Shown: positions 24,968 through 34,031, counted from the stretch's first letter. The stretch is 64,000 nt of DNA from an uncultured Lachnoclostridium sp. (GCA_944376715.1 CALWDO010000004.1:42364-106363); one strand, 5' to 3'. The notes: a model not told the origin generated them from the sequence alone. Translations and numbers: made by a program.

Positions 24968-26500
24968 TTACATCAACGGCGCCAACACCCTCAGCACCGA
25001 AGTAAACATATTTCCCAGAAGTCCCTGGCGGCAGTCCCCTAACGTCACCTGATGACATTTAGGGAAACATTCTTCCATATCTTTTTTCACATCCATCACG
25101 GCCTTGCATCCATAAAGGAAGGTACCGCACTCAAAGTGCAGATACAGGCTTCGGAAATCCATATTGATTGTCCCTACGGTAGCGATCCTGTCATCGCACA
25201 CGTAAGACTTCGCATGGACAAACCCTGGCGTATATTCATAGATCTGCACGCCCGCATTTAAAAGCGGAGGATAATAAGACTTTGACATAAAAAATACCAT
25301 GGGTTTATCCGGAATACCCGGCATCAGAATGCGCACGTCAACACCTCTCTTGGCCGCCAGACAAAGAGCGTTCTCCATTTCATCACTGATCAGCAGATAT
25401 GGAGTGGCGATATAGACATAGTCTTTCGCCTGATTCAGAATGTTGATATACACATTCTCTCCCAATTCTTCATTATCCAGCGGCGTATCCGCATAGGGCA
25501 CCACATATCCATCGCTTTCAAAAGGTTTCTCATGCCATTTATGCGGCTGGAAAATACTGTAGTCCAGATCCGGCGTCCGGAATGCATTCCAGACTTCAAG
25601 GAACATCAGCGTAAAGCTGTAGACAGCATCTCCAAAAATACGTATTCCTGTATCTTTCCAATGTCCGAATCTGACCTTTTCATTGATATACTCGTCAGCC
25701 AGGTTAATGCCTCCGTTATATGCTGTATGTCCGTCAATCACCAGAATCTTGCGGTGATCCCGATTATTCATTACCAGCGACAGGAACGGAACAAACCGGT
25801 TAAATGCCATGCACTTAATCCCTCTTACCTCCATCTGCCGGGCATAATGGTACGGCAGTTTGGATACACAGCCCACATCGTCATAGATCAGACGGACATC
25901 CACGCCTTCCTTTACCTTCCGCTCAAGGATTTCCAGAATCGAGTTCCACATGCGGCCTTCTTCTATGATAAAGTATTCCAGAAAAATATAGTGTTCCGCT
26001 TTTTCCAGGTCCTCCAGCATGTCCGCAAACATAGCTTCACCCACCGGGTAATATTTCACCTGTGTATTTTTCCAAACCGGATATGGTCCGTATTCTCCTA
26101 CATAACGGATATTTCCCGCCACATCAGGAGCATTCTCTTCTATCTCTCTCAAAATTTCCTTGTTCTGGGAAAGTTCTTCTCCCATCTCGCCCTTCACTTC
26201 CGCCATACGGACAGCCAGATTTTTACTGGGCTTTTTATTTCCGATCAGCAGATACAGAATGCCCCCGAACAAAGGCAGACCCATTACCAGGATAATCCAC
26301 GCAATCTTATAGGCCGAACTTTCATCCTTACGGATCAGATAAAGTAAAATCAATATACTTACAATACGGAAAAACGCATTGACATATATGGAATAGCTGA
26401 TCAGCCGTTCCATAAAGAAAAAGATCCAGACCATCTGCAGGATCAAAGCGATCCCTACCAGGACCAGACGGCTTTTCAGCAGTTTACCGATTCTTCTCAT
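24968..26500 (-). CDS. cls: Cardiolipin synthase
   Basis: Membrane enzyme of the phospholipase D family joining two phosphatidylglycerols into cardiolipin. Two N-terminal membrane helices (about 12-60) precede two HKD motifs: DHRKILVIDGHTAYNGG near 236 and HAKSYVCDDRIATVGTINMD near 416. Length 510. ATG at 26500 is taken; another ATG two codons upstream is equally open but too close to the purine-rich site. Overlaps the end of larB by 17 bases. Confidence 0.95.
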   Translation of the reverse strand: MRRIGKLLKSRLVLVGIALILQMVWIFFFMERLISYSIYVNAFFRIVSILILLYLIRKDESSAYKIAWIILVMGLPLFGGILYLLIGNKKPSKNLAVRMAEVKGEMGEELSQNKEILREIEENAPDVAGNIRYVGEYGPYPVWKNTQVKYYPVGEAMFADMLEDLEKAEHYIFLEYFIIEEGRMWNSILEILERKVKEGVDVRLIYDDVGCVSKLPYHYARQMEVRGIKCMAFNRFVPFLSLVMNNRDHRKILVIDGHTAYNGGINLADEYINEKVRFGHWKDTGIRIFGDAVYSFTLMFLEVWNAFRTPDLDYSIFQPHKWHEKPFESDGYVVPYADTPLDNEELGENVYINILNQAKDYVYIATPYLLISDEMENALCLAAKRGVDVRILMPGIPDKPMVFFMSKSYYPPLLNAGVQIYEYTPGFVHAKSYVCDDRIATVGTINMDFRSLYLHFECGTFLYGCKAVMDVKKDMEECFPKCHQVTLGDCRQGLLGNMFTSVLRVLAPLM

Positions 26501-27245
26501 GTCCATTCACCGCCAGTCGGTTGATTTGTGTCGCCACATAGCCGGCGCCATAGCCGTTATCTATATTAACCACGGTAATTCCATTCGAGCAGGAGTTGAT
26601 CATCGTCAGCAGCGCGGACAGGCCGTTAAAATTCGCCCCGTACCCTACGCTGGTGGGCACAGCGATCACCGGCACATCCACCAGCCCGGCCACCACGCCC
26701 GGAAGAGCGCCTTCCATGCCGGCAACCGCGATAACACAGTTGGCATGTTCAAATACATCCATATTATTCAGCAGACGATGAATACCTGCCACGCCCACAT
26801 CAAAAAGGCGCGTTACCTTAGTCCCGAAAAACTCTGCCACACTGGCTGCCTCTTCCGCCACCGGAATATCTGCAGTTCCCCCCGTACAGACCACAACTTT
26901 GCCGATCTGCGGCACCTCATGATAGATGGCTTTCAGGATCCGGGACGCAGGATCATACTGAAAGTCCGGCAATTCTTTCAGAACCGCTTCTGCCTGCTCT
27001 GCAGACGCTCTGGTTCCCAGCACATTAATCTTTTCGTCCGCCATCCGGCGGCAGATACCGATCAGATGTCCCAGTTCTTTGCCCTGACAGTAAATAACTT
27101 CTTCGAATCCCTGGCGCAGTTTTCGATGCTGATCGATCTTGGCATATCCCAGATCTTCGTATGGAAGTTTTTTCAAAAGTTCTTCCGCTTCCTCTATCTC
27201 CATCTGTCCGGATCTTACATTCTCCAGGATCTCACTTACATCCAT
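26484..27245 (-). CDS. larB: Nickel pincer cofactor biosynthesis protein LarB
   Basis: LarB carboxylates and hydrolyses nicotinic acid adenine dinucleotide, the first step toward the nickel-pincer nucleotide of lactate racemase-type enzymes. The PurE-like C-terminal half is clear: VVVCTGGTADIPVAEEA, VAGMEGALPGVVAGLV and IAVPTSVGYGANFNGL. Length 253, as expected. ATG at 27245 is preferred, with AGGGG 8 bases upstream, over a GTG three codons earlier. No larA, larC or larE lies in the window, so this is an isolated member of the pathway. Confidence 0.94.
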   Translation of the reverse strand: MDVSEILENVRSGQMEIEEAEELLKKLPYEDLGYAKIDQHRKLRQGFEEVIYCQGKELGHLIGICRRMADEKINVLGTRASAEQAEAVLKELPDFQYDPASRILKAIYHEVPQIGKVVVCTGGTADIPVAEEAASVAEFFGTKVTRLFDVGVAGIHRLLNNMDVFEHANCVIAVAGMEGALPGVVAGLVDVPVIAVPTSVGYGANFNGLSALLTMINSCSNGITVVNIDNGYGAGYVATQINRLAVNGHEKNR

Positions 27246-27336
27246 TCCTCTCACCCCTGCATACGCTTTCTAGTATACCTTTTTCTGTGTAGATTTTCCA
27301 TAAACTTTTCATGAACAATTGTTTAAGATTACAGTA

Positions 27337-28149
27337 TTAATCCTTCTGAATATGGACTGACATCTGCGGGAAAGGAATCTCAATGCCAGCTTCTGTCAGA
27401 CGGTTGTTCAAAAGCTCCATAGTTCTCCATTTTACATCCCAATAATCTTCTGCTTTCACCCAGGGACGTACCAGGATAGTAATCGCACTGTCGTCCAGAC
27501 TGTCTACAGCCACTATGTAAGACGGATCCTTCAGGACTTTCTCATCGGCATCCAGGATGCCTTCTATAATCGCCCTGGCCTTTTTCAAATCCGTACCATA
27601 CGCCACTCCCACGCTCATATCCACCCGTCGTGTATCATTAGCAGAAAAATTCACGATATTGCTGTTGGCAAGCGCTCCGTTTGGGAGAACCACATTCCGG
27701 TTGTCAGCCGTATGAAGGATCGTTGCAAAAAGGCTGATCACCACTACAGTTCCTTCATATCCGTTAGCTTCAATATAATTTCCCACCGAAAAAGGCTTTG
27801 TAAGCAGAATCACAATTCCACCGGCAATATTGGACAAGCTCTCTTTCAAAGACAGACCGACCGCCACTCCTGCTGTACCCAGAAGTGTAATAAAGGAAGC
27901 TGTCTGAATACCAAAATGTGACATCAGGATCAGCGCCAGCACCACATAAGACACAATTTTTACCAAAGCATCCAAAAATTGGACCACTCCGGTATCTACG
28001 CTGGATCTGTCCAGCGCTCTGCGGAGTACTCTGCGCAGCAGCCCCAGAAGCTTTAGTCCGATAAAGAGTACCGCCAGCGCCCAGATCAGGGAACCGCCGA
28101 CTTCCAGAATTTTCGGAAGAAGCTGTTCCAGTTTTGTCAGTTCATCCAT
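27337..28149 (-). CDS. mscS: Small-conductance mechanosensitive channel (MscS family)
   Basis: A 270-residue channel that releases solutes on hypo-osmotic shock. Three N-terminal membrane helices; the pore-lining TM3 is LLGTAGVAVGLSLKESLSNIAGGIVILLTKPF near 88-120 with its Gly/Ala pattern; then the beta domain IEANGYEGTVVVISLFATIL and NGALANSNIVNFS. AGGAGG lies 8 bases before the ATG. Standard MscS length. Confidence 0.95.
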   Translation of the reverse strand: MDELTKLEQLLPKILEVGGSLIWALAVLFIGLKLLGLLRRVLRRALDRSSVDTGVVQFLDALVKIVSYVVLALILMSHFGIQTASFITLLGTAGVAVGLSLKESLSNIAGGIVILLTKPFSVGNYIEANGYEGTVVVISLFATILHTADNRNVVLPNGALANSNIVNFSANDTRRVDMSVGVAYGTDLKKARAIIEGILDADEKVLKDPSYIVAVDSLDDSAITILVRPWVKAEDYWDVKWRTMELLNNRLTEAGIEIPFPQMSVHIQKD

Positions 28150-28167
28150 AGTCTGTCCTCCTGTATA

Positions 28168-30123
28168 TTATTTCAAAAACCGATCCATAAAATCCTGCTC
28201 TGACAAGATCTCAACACCCAATTCTTTTGCTTTTTTATTCTTCGAAGAATTGGATGCCAGATCATTGTTGACCAGGCAATTCGTCTTGGAAGTAACGCTT
28301 CCGGTCACTTTTCCTCCTCTGGCTTCGATTGCCGCTTTTAAAGCGTTCCTGTTTTCAAAATGCTCCAGAGACCCGGTAATGACGACCGTCATTCCTTCCA
28401 GAGTCTGAGGTTGTCCCCCCTCTTCTTCTTTCTGGATATCCAGTTCTTTCAAAAGATCATCCAGCCAGCGGTTGTGTTCCTTATCTGCAAAATACGCCTC
28501 TACTCCGGCGCCGATCACTTCTCCGATCCCGGGGATACTGCTCAGTTCTTCCGCTCCCGCGCTCCGCAGACGGTCAAGGTCATATCCGTATTCCCGGCAA
28601 AGCACTTTCGCGTTAGCCAGACCAATATTAGGGATCCCCAGACTGTACACCACCCGCGGCAAAGTGGTGTGCCGGGATCTTTCCAGGCTGTTCATCAGAT
28701 TCTGAAAAGATTTTTCTCCAAATCCTTCCATCTGAACGATTTCGTCCCGATACCGGTCCAGATGATATAAATCCGCATATTCCTTGACAAAGCCGTTTCC
28801 TATAAATTTTTCCAGTGTCATCTCTGAGAGGCCGTCAATATTCATGGCGTCCCGGCTGACGAACAGCGTAAATGCCTTAATCTTTTTTGCCTGGCATTCG
28901 GGATTGGTACAGTACAGGGACTCCACATCATTGGCTTTCTGAATACGGGTTGTCCCTCCACAAACCGGACAGACTGACGGAATCTCGACATTTCCGCTTC
29001 CCGTTAAATCTTCCGCGATCTGCGGAATAATCATATTCGCTTTATATACTGTGATCCGGTCACCGATCCCCAGTTTCAGCGCTTTCATAATACTCAGATT
29101 GTGAACGGAAGCGCGGCTGACAGTCGTGCCTTCCAATTCTACCGGTTCAAAAACAGCAATAGGATTGATCAGACCGGTTCTGGACGTACTCCACTCCATT
29201 CTGGTAAGCGTCGTCTCCCGGATTTCATCTCTCCATTTGAACGCGATAGAATCTCTTGGAAATTTTGCCGTCCTGCCCAATGACTGCCCGTAGGCAATGT
29301 CTTCATAAATACAGACCAGCCCGTCCGACGGCAGATCATTCTGCGGAATCGCGTCCGCGAATTCCTGCACCGCCTGAGGAACGCCTGCTCCCGTCACTTT
29401 TTTATACTCTACCACGTCAAATCCCTGGGATTTCATCCACTGAAACTGGCGTTCTCTGGAATTTTCAAAATCCACGCCGTCGGCGCGCACCAAAGAAAAA
29501 GCATAAAAATATACATTTCTCCGCGCCGTGATCTCATTGTTCAGCTGGCGCACTGATCCGCTGCACAGATTTCTGGGATTTTTATATCTGGCCTCTTCCT
29601 CCGGAATTTCCGCATTCATCTTCTCAAAATCAGAGTACCGGATCACCGCTTCGCCTCTCAGCACCACTTCCGAAGTACAGGGAATAGCAAGCGGCACATT
29701 GCGAAATACTTTGGCATTATTGGTGATTACCTCGCCAATTTCTCCATTTCCCCGGGTAACGGCTTTCTGTAGTTCTCCCCGGTTATAGGTCAGCACCACG
29801 GTCAGGCCGTCCAGTTTCCACGACATCAGCACTTCATGGTCACCGGCAAAATCCGCCAACGCAGCCACATCCTTGGTCTTATCCAGGGAAAGCATCGGGC
29901 TCTCATGGCGCTCCTTCGGAAGCTCGTCCACCGCCTCATATCCCACTTCCATTGTAGGACTCCCGGCCAGCACCACTCCTGTCTTCTTTTCCAAGGCCGC
30001 CAGTTCATCATAAAGGCGATCATAGTCATAGTTGCTCATGATCTCCCTGTCTTCCTGGTAATATGCCTTGGACGCTTTTCCCAGCAGGGCAGTCAGCTCC
30101 CTTATGCGTGCCAGTTTATCCAT
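28168..30123 (-). CDS. ligA: NAD-dependent DNA ligase
   Basis: Seals nicks in replication and repair using NAD+. In order: domain Ia with YYQEDREIMSNYDYDRLY; adenylation motif SWKLDGLTV with the active Lys near 113; OB fold; zinc finger CPVCGG...CTNPEC near 395-415; helix-hairpin-helix repeats; BRCT domain from about 575 (GMTVVITGSL). Length 651. GGAGG precedes the ATG. The start overlaps the pseudouridine synthase gene by 8 bases. Confidence 0.96.
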   Translation of the reverse strand: MDKLARIRELTALLGKASKAYYQEDREIMSNYDYDRLYDELAALEKKTGVVLAGSPTMEVGYEAVDELPKERHESPMLSLDKTKDVAALADFAGDHEVLMSWKLDGLTVVLTYNRGELQKAVTRGNGEIGEVITNNAKVFRNVPLAIPCTSEVVLRGEAVIRYSDFEKMNAEIPEEEARYKNPRNLCSGSVRQLNNEITARRNVYFYAFSLVRADGVDFENSRERQFQWMKSQGFDVVEYKKVTGAGVPQAVQEFADAIPQNDLPSDGLVCIYEDIAYGQSLGRTAKFPRDSIAFKWRDEIRETTLTRMEWSTSRTGLINPIAVFEPVELEGTTVSRASVHNLSIMKALKLGIGDRITVYKANMIIPQIAEDLTGSGNVEIPSVCPVCGGTTRIQKANDVESLYCTNPECQAKKIKAFTLFVSRDAMNIDGLSEMTLEKFIGNGFVKEYADLYHLDRYRDEIVQMEGFGEKSFQNLMNSLERSRHTTLPRVVYSLGIPNIGLANAKVLCREYGYDLDRLRSAGAEELSSIPGIGEVIGAGVEAYFADKEHNRWLDDLLKELDIQKEEEGGQPQTLEGMTVVITGSLEHFENRNALKAAIEARGGKVTGSVTSKTNCLVNNDLASNSSKNKKAKELGVEILSEQDFMDRFLK

Positions 30124-30859
30124 TCTGCCTGTCCTCCATCTCTGTATTATCTGCCTGCAGCAGTTCCAGCAGCTCTTTCACTTCCTGCTCCGTTACATTT
30201 CTCCATCCACCGGTCTGTAAATGGCCCAGACAGATGTTCATGATCCGGACTCTCTTCAGTTCCTGTACATGGTATCCCAGTTCTTTGCACATCCGGCGAA
30301 TCTGCCGGTTCAACCCTTGAGTCAAAATGATCCGGAATTTACGTTTTCCAATCCTCTCCGCTCTGCACGGGCGGGTAGTTACATCTAATTCCCTCAAATA
30401 TACCCCCGCTTCCAGATCGCGCAGAAAACGGTCATTAAAAGGACGGTCTACCGTCACTTCATACTCTTTTTCATGAAGATTCGCGCCCCGCATCATCTGG
30501 TTGATCAGATCTCCATTGTCTGTCATCAGAAGCAGTCCTTCCGAATCCTTGTCCAATCTTCCCGCATATGTAATTCTTTTGGGATAACCTAGAAATTCTA
30601 TGATGTTCTGATCTCCGCCCTGACTGACCTCTGAACATACAATTCCCCGCGGCTTATTTACCGCAATTAACGTGAACCGCTCTTTCTCTTCCCTCACAAC
30701 CGGTCTGCCGTCCAGCTCCACCTTCTGACCTTCCCGGATCTGCATACCGGTCTGGGCCGGCTTTCCGTCCACAAGAACGCGTCCCTGCATAATCAGCCTG
30801 TCCGCTTCCCTCCGGGAACAGACGCCTGCCTCACTCATATATTTATTTAAACGAATCAT
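30116..30859 (-). CDS. RsuA/RluF-family pseudouridine synthase
   Basis: A 247-residue enzyme with an N-terminal S4 RNA-binding domain (IRLNKYMSEAGVCSRREADR) and a catalytic domain with AGRLDKDSEGLLLMTDNGDL, where Asp of RLD is the nucleophile. QGLNRQIRRMCKELGY is the family C-terminal motif. The pattern fits the RluB/RluF branch acting on 23S rRNA; the exact target uridine cannot be read from sequence. ATG at 30859 follows GGGAGG; a longer frame upstream lacks a site. Confidence 0.93.
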   Translation of the reverse strand: MIRLNKYMSEAGVCSRREADRLIMQGRVLVDGKPAQTGMQIREGQKVELDGRPVVREEKERFTLIAVNKPRGIVCSEVSQGGDQNIIEFLGYPKRITYAGRLDKDSEGLLLMTDNGDLINQMMRGANLHEKEYEVTVDRPFNDRFLRDLEAGVYLRELDVTTRPCRAERIGKRKFRIILTQGLNRQIRRMCKELGYHVQELKRVRIMNICLGHLQTGGWRNVTEQEVKELLELLQADNTEMEDRQNG

Positions 30860-30967
30860 CCTTTTTTCCTCCCTCATCATCTTACCAAATTTGCCGGGAG
30901 AAGTAAACAATCCATTGCCGTGCCGGCCGGACAGTTCCCGACAGGCACAATCAATGGAAAATGCGCC

Positions 30968-31405
30968 TTATTTTAAATAAGCTTTCAATTTTTCAATATT
31001 TTTTTCTTCAAAATCCATTAATTCCTGCGCAAGCTCGTAATATTCTTTCTGAACGCCTTTGTTTGCCTTTACTACTTTCATCAGTTCCGTGATTCCTCTG
31101 GTATTTCCCTGGATCATGAGATCTGCCAGATGCTCCGTACTGGCGTTCAGCAGCGTATTCATCTGGATACCTCCCCAAAGCATAGTACGTTCCATCAGTT
31201 TCTCCTCCGGGGGTGTCTCTTTCGCTTTTTGATATTCTTTCTGTAATTTTTCCTCTAACTGTACGAACTTGCAAGCCTGGCGATTCAGGTCCAGCGCCAG
31301 ATCATCATCTTCCACCTTCCCAATCACCACATTAATCGCTTCCCGGCCCATCTGCGCATTCCGAAAACTCTCATCCAAAACCGCTCTGTCTGCTTCTGAA
31401 AACAT
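30968..31405 (-). CDS. Hypothetical helical protein
   Basis: A 145-residue protein, almost wholly alpha-helical, with no signal peptide or membrane helix and no family I recognise. Conserved-looking parts are RNAQMGREAINVVIGKVEDD and MNTLLNASTEHLADLMIQGN. The composition suggests a four-helix bundle. Its ribosome site AAAGGAG lies inside the 3' arm of the terminator hairpin of the upstream SH3 gene (31407-31453), so translation from a read-through transcript might be hidden. No promoter of its own was found. Confidence 0.75.
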   Translation of the reverse strand: MFSEADRAVLDESFRNAQMGREAINVVIGKVEDDDLALDLNRQACKFVQLEEKLQKEYQKAKETPPEEKLMERTMLWGGIQMNTLLNASTEHLADLMIQGNTRGITELMKVVKANKGVQKEYYELAQELMDFEEKNIEKLKAYLK

Positions 31406-31406
31406 A

Positions 31407-31453
31407 AAAAAGCTCCTTTCCCTGGTAGATGCTACTAGGGTATGGAGCTTTTT
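31407..31453 (-). terminator. Terminator hairpin after the SH3 gene
   Basis: A long interrupted stem: AAAAAGCTCC pairs with GGAGCTTTTT, inside which CCCT/AGGG and GTAG/CTAC also pair. On the minus strand it is followed by TTTTTT, two bases before the next start codon. It lies between two genes in the same direction. Confidence 0.75.
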
Positions 31454-31459
31454 ATTTTT

Positions 31460-32746
31460 CTATTCCAGATATTCAGTCAAAATATATCCGGTTGTTCCGT
31501 TATACTCGATCTGACTCCAGCCATTGTCATAAGCCTGAATCTGGGTTACCGTCTCTCCCTGGTAAATCAGCGCCAGACGCTCAGAATCTGTCGAGGCCTC
31601 CGCGCGCATATTAACGCTCTCCGTCACCCGCGTCTGACGGTTTCCGGTAGAAGCGCCTGTACTCTCGGAGCTTTCACTGGAAGTATCTGCCGGGGCAGAT
31701 CCGCCTTCCAGATACTCAGTCATAACGTATCCGGTCACACCGTTATATTCAATCTGGCTCCAGCCATTGTCATAAGCCTGGATCTGGGTTACCGTCTCTC
31801 CCTGGTAAATCAGCGCCAGACGCTCAGAATCTGTCGAAGCCTCCGCGCGCATATTGACGCTTTCCGCGGCACGTGTTTGACGGTTCAGGACCGTTCCTTC
31901 GCCGGTTTCCCCGGTCGTTTCTGCAGGCTCCGCTGTTTCCTCGGTCTCACCGGTTTCCGCAGTCTCGTCAGCCGGCTCCTCAGTCTCTGCTGTCTCCTGA
32001 CTCTCTTCTGCAGGTTCTGCTGCCACTTCACCGCTGATTCTCTGGATAAATTCTGCCAGCGTAGGATCCTGCTCCTGAGCCTGCTGATATCTGGTGCGGA
32101 CGTCATCATACAGCGCCTGCACATCCGGATCCTGCTCCAGTTCTGCCACATACGCCTGCATGCTTTCATCAATATCTCCATAATGGATCAGGCGGTTCCC
32201 GTTCTCATCTTTCGGTCCTACATACAGACAGATAATGTCCGGAGCGCTGGTCTCAATATTGATCAGTTTCATATCATAGCAGACAAATACGATATAGGAA
32301 TCGTCTACCGGACCGTTTTTCGTATAACAGGTTACATTCTCATAAGCTTCTATAAACGCTGAACGGCTCTGGATACTCGCCTTGTCCTCGTCTGTCAGCA
32401 CGTCTACGATTGTTTCCAGAGCGTCTACATCTCCATTGGCCATACATTCACAATATTTCTCAATCAGGCGCTGAATGGAAGAATGCGTGTTTTCCTCCAG
32501 TTCATTCGGCTCTTCTTCCACAGTTTCAGCCGTATCGTCCGCCGTCTCTGCGGTGCCGTCCTGCGTTTCTTCCTCCGCCGTCTCTGCGGTGCCGTCCTGC
32601 GTTTCTTCCTCCGCCGTACTTTCCTGGTTTGCGGCGCTTCCGCCTCCTGCCAGCGCCGCCACAGCCACTACAAGGATTACCGCTACGACAACTCCGATTT
32701 GGACTTTATATTTCATAAGTAACTCTTTCCACTTTATCTGTTCCAT
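31460..32746 (-). CDS. Membrane-anchored protein with two C-terminal bacterial SH3 repeats
   Basis: A 428-residue single-span protein. ATG at 32746 has GGAGG 5 bases upstream. A short cytosolic start and helix VGVVVAVILVVAVAALAGGG (about 17-36) anchor it; a Glu/Thr-rich linker with a duplicated 12-residue unit follows; a globular domain (about 70-235) is NTF2-like in pattern; another Glu/Thr/Ala linker leads to two SH3b domains (about 300-360 and 375-428), each with SVNMRAEASTDSERLALIY. The SH3b domains probably bind cell-wall peptides. The two copies are nearly identical in DNA as well, a sign of recent duplication. Confidence 0.88.
   Translation of the reverse strand: MEQIKWKELLMKYKVQIGVVVAVILVVAVAALAGGGSAANQESTAEEETQDGTAETAEEETQDGTAETADDTAETVEEEPNELEENTHSSIQRLIEKYCECMANGDVDALETIVDVLTDEDKASIQSRSAFIEAYENVTCYTKNGPVDDSYIVFVCYDMKLINIETSAPDIICLYVGPKDENGNRLIHYGDIDESMQAYVAELEQDPDVQALYDDVRTRYQQAQEQDPTLAEFIQRISGEVAAEPAEESQETAETEEPADETAETGETEETAEPAETTGETGEGTVLNRQTRAAESVNMRAEASTDSERLALIYQGETVTQIQAYDNGWSQIEYNGVTGYVMTEYLEGGSAPADTSSESSESTGASTGNRQTRVTESVNMRAEASTDSERLALIYQGETVTQIQAYDNGWSQIEYNGTTGYILTEYLE
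31463..31642 (-). repeat. SH3b-coding direct repeat, copy B
   Basis: The 180-base block matches 31706-31885 at a fixed offset of 243 bases (81 codons) with only scattered substitutions, including a long central run with almost no differences. It encodes the last SH3b domain. Confidence 0.85.
31706..31885 (-). repeat. SH3b-coding direct repeat, copy A
   Basis: First of the two SH3b-coding blocks in the gene; see the match at 31463-31642. The fixed in-frame offset and high DNA identity point to a duplication or gene conversion within the gene. Confidence 0.85.
32541..32612 (-). repeat. 36-base tandem repeat in the linker of the SH3 protein
   Basis: Two perfect copies of a 36-base unit beginning GCCGTCTCTGCGGTGCCGTC (32541 and 32577), encoding 12 residues each of a Glu/Thr-rich spacer (EEETQDGTAETA). 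Such units vary in number by slippage. Confidence 0.85.
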
Positions 32747-32819
32747 ATCAAACCTCCTGTCAAAATAATCATTGTATGCTTCTATCCGACTGCAGCCGGC
32801 TATTTTTGCATATGAAAAA

Positions 32820-32893
32820 TGCACCTGACAAGATTCGAACTTGCGACACCGGGCGTCGGAGGCCCGTGCTCTATCCAGCTGAGCTACAGGTGC
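32820..32893 (-). tRNA. tRNA-Arg, anticodon CCG
   Basis: On the minus strand the cloverleaf is complete: acceptor GCACCTG/CAGGTGC with discriminator A, D arm with AGCTCAGCTGGATAGAGCA, anticodon stem CGGGC/GCCCG with loop CTCCGAC (anticodon CCG, reading CGG), and T arm with GTTCGAATC. The 3' CCA is not encoded. Confidence 0.97.
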
Positions 32894-32896
32894 ATG

Positions 32897-32941
32897 GCTT
32901 ATTACCTCAACTATAATACACTAAGTTGAGGAAATAAGCAA
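32897..32941 (-). promoter_or_regulatory. tRNA-Arg promoter embedded in a 16-bp inverted repeat
   Basis: On the minus strand TTGCTT (32936-32941), 17 bases, TATTAT (32913-32918). The region is also an inverted repeat: 32897-32912 and 32924-32939 are reverse complements apart from one base (GCTTATTACCTCAACT against AGTTGAGGAAATAAGC), with the -10 element in the 11-base gap. Confidence 0.7.
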
Positions 32942-32979
32942 ATGTTTTTTGTAATAAATCCGTAATATTTATAAATTTT

Positions 32980-33843
32980 TTATATTTTCAGTTCCCCTGT
33001 ATCCGAAAAATAGCGATATACATGCCCGCTCAGATAATCCTCCGGAGTCACACAGGTCTCATTTACTTCTTTCACCAGACGTTCTAATTCCGACGGATCG
33101 TCTGAGCAGCTGACTGGAAGAAGGATCACTTCATGGATACTGCTGGGAAGCACATAAAACTCTTCTCCGATTCTTCTGAAACATTTTTTCAGCACTTTAG
33201 GATCCAATATTACAGCAGCGCCATACTCTCTTCCCCGAATTCCCAACACATACATGCCGCTGCTCCTGCCTTTCAGGCCATAGCCTTCCAGGAGCTGCTC
33301 CATGGGCTCCAGCATCACAGGTATCTCCGCCATGTTCTCCGCCGCCGCATGATACAATTCCTTCAGATCAATCCCCCACTGTTTCATATGGCTGTTATGA
33401 ATCAATGCAGTCGCATTGCTGATAATCTCTTCGGGAATCTTCAAGTAAAATACGATCGCCAGATCCAGCCAAAACAAATGCGGCACATCCCTGAGCAGCT
33501 CTTCATTTTTTTCCCGGGAAATCAGGCGGTAATAAATCCGTCCTTTCATTCTCCCGTACTCCAACACCTGCAGAAGGTCATTTCCTTTCTCCAGCAGACT
33601 TTCTCTCTGCACTTTCAGAATCTGCTGTGCCAGTTTCCGGATCTCATTTTCGCAGATACCTGCATAATAGTAATGATTTACATAAACCGTCGGCTGTTCT
33701 TTTCTGCCTCTGATACAGCAGGAAAAGCCATCCAGTTTCACACTATTGTTCTTCAGTACCCGTACTCTTTGAATATGCTCCTCCTCTTCCGCCAGCAGAC
33801 AAATCTCCTGTTCCAGTATATCCAGGAATTGCGCGTATGTCAT
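32980..33843 (-). CDS. DUF5688 family protein
   Basis: A 287-residue cytosolic protein of a family that I know mainly from Lachnospiraceae and relatives, with no assigned function. Recognisable parts: VYVNHYYYAGICENEIRKLA near 52-71, RIYYRLISREKNEELLRDVP near 101-120, and the end PEDYLSGHVYRYFSDTGELK. No signal peptide or membrane helix. AAGGGG precedes the ATG. Confidence 0.85.
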   Translation of the reverse strand: MTYAQFLDILEQEICLLAEEEEHIQRVRVLKNNSVKLDGFSCCIRGRKEQPTVYVNHYYYAGICENEIRKLAQQILKVQRESLLEKGNDLLQVLEYGRMKGRIYYRLISREKNEELLRDVPHLFWLDLAIVFYLKIPEEIISNATALIHNSHMKQWGIDLKELYHAAAENMAEIPVMLEPMEQLLEGYGLKGRSSGMYVLGIRGREYGAAVILDPKVLKKCFRRIGEEFYVLPSSIHEVILLPVSCSDDPSELERLVKEVNETCVTPEDYLSGHVYRYFSDTGELKI

Positions 33844-33977
33844 AATTACCCCTTTTCTCTTCTCTGCCGCCCCAATATGAAATTATATCTGTGGAATCAG
33901 TATGCGAAAGCACAAGAATGTCTATATCTGGAATATAGTGTAGCGGATTCCCGCACAGATTGCAAGCCTGAATTCGT

Positions 33978-34019
33978 AAAAAAATCAGGCGGCTCAGCCC
34001 CGGAGGACAAACCGCCTGA
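33978..34019 (-). terminator. Terminator after efp
   Basis: Stem TCAGGCGG/CCGCCTGA (33985-33992 and 34012-34019) with a 19-base loop, followed on the minus strand by seven T (33978-33984). It ends the efp transcript. Confidence 0.85.
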
Positions 34020-34031
34020 CATATCACCGTA

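Noticed and set aside
29100-29800. Long plus-strand frames inside ligA considered as overlapping genes.
   Set aside because: Composition is Arg/Pro/Ser-rich as expected from reverse reading, without start signals.
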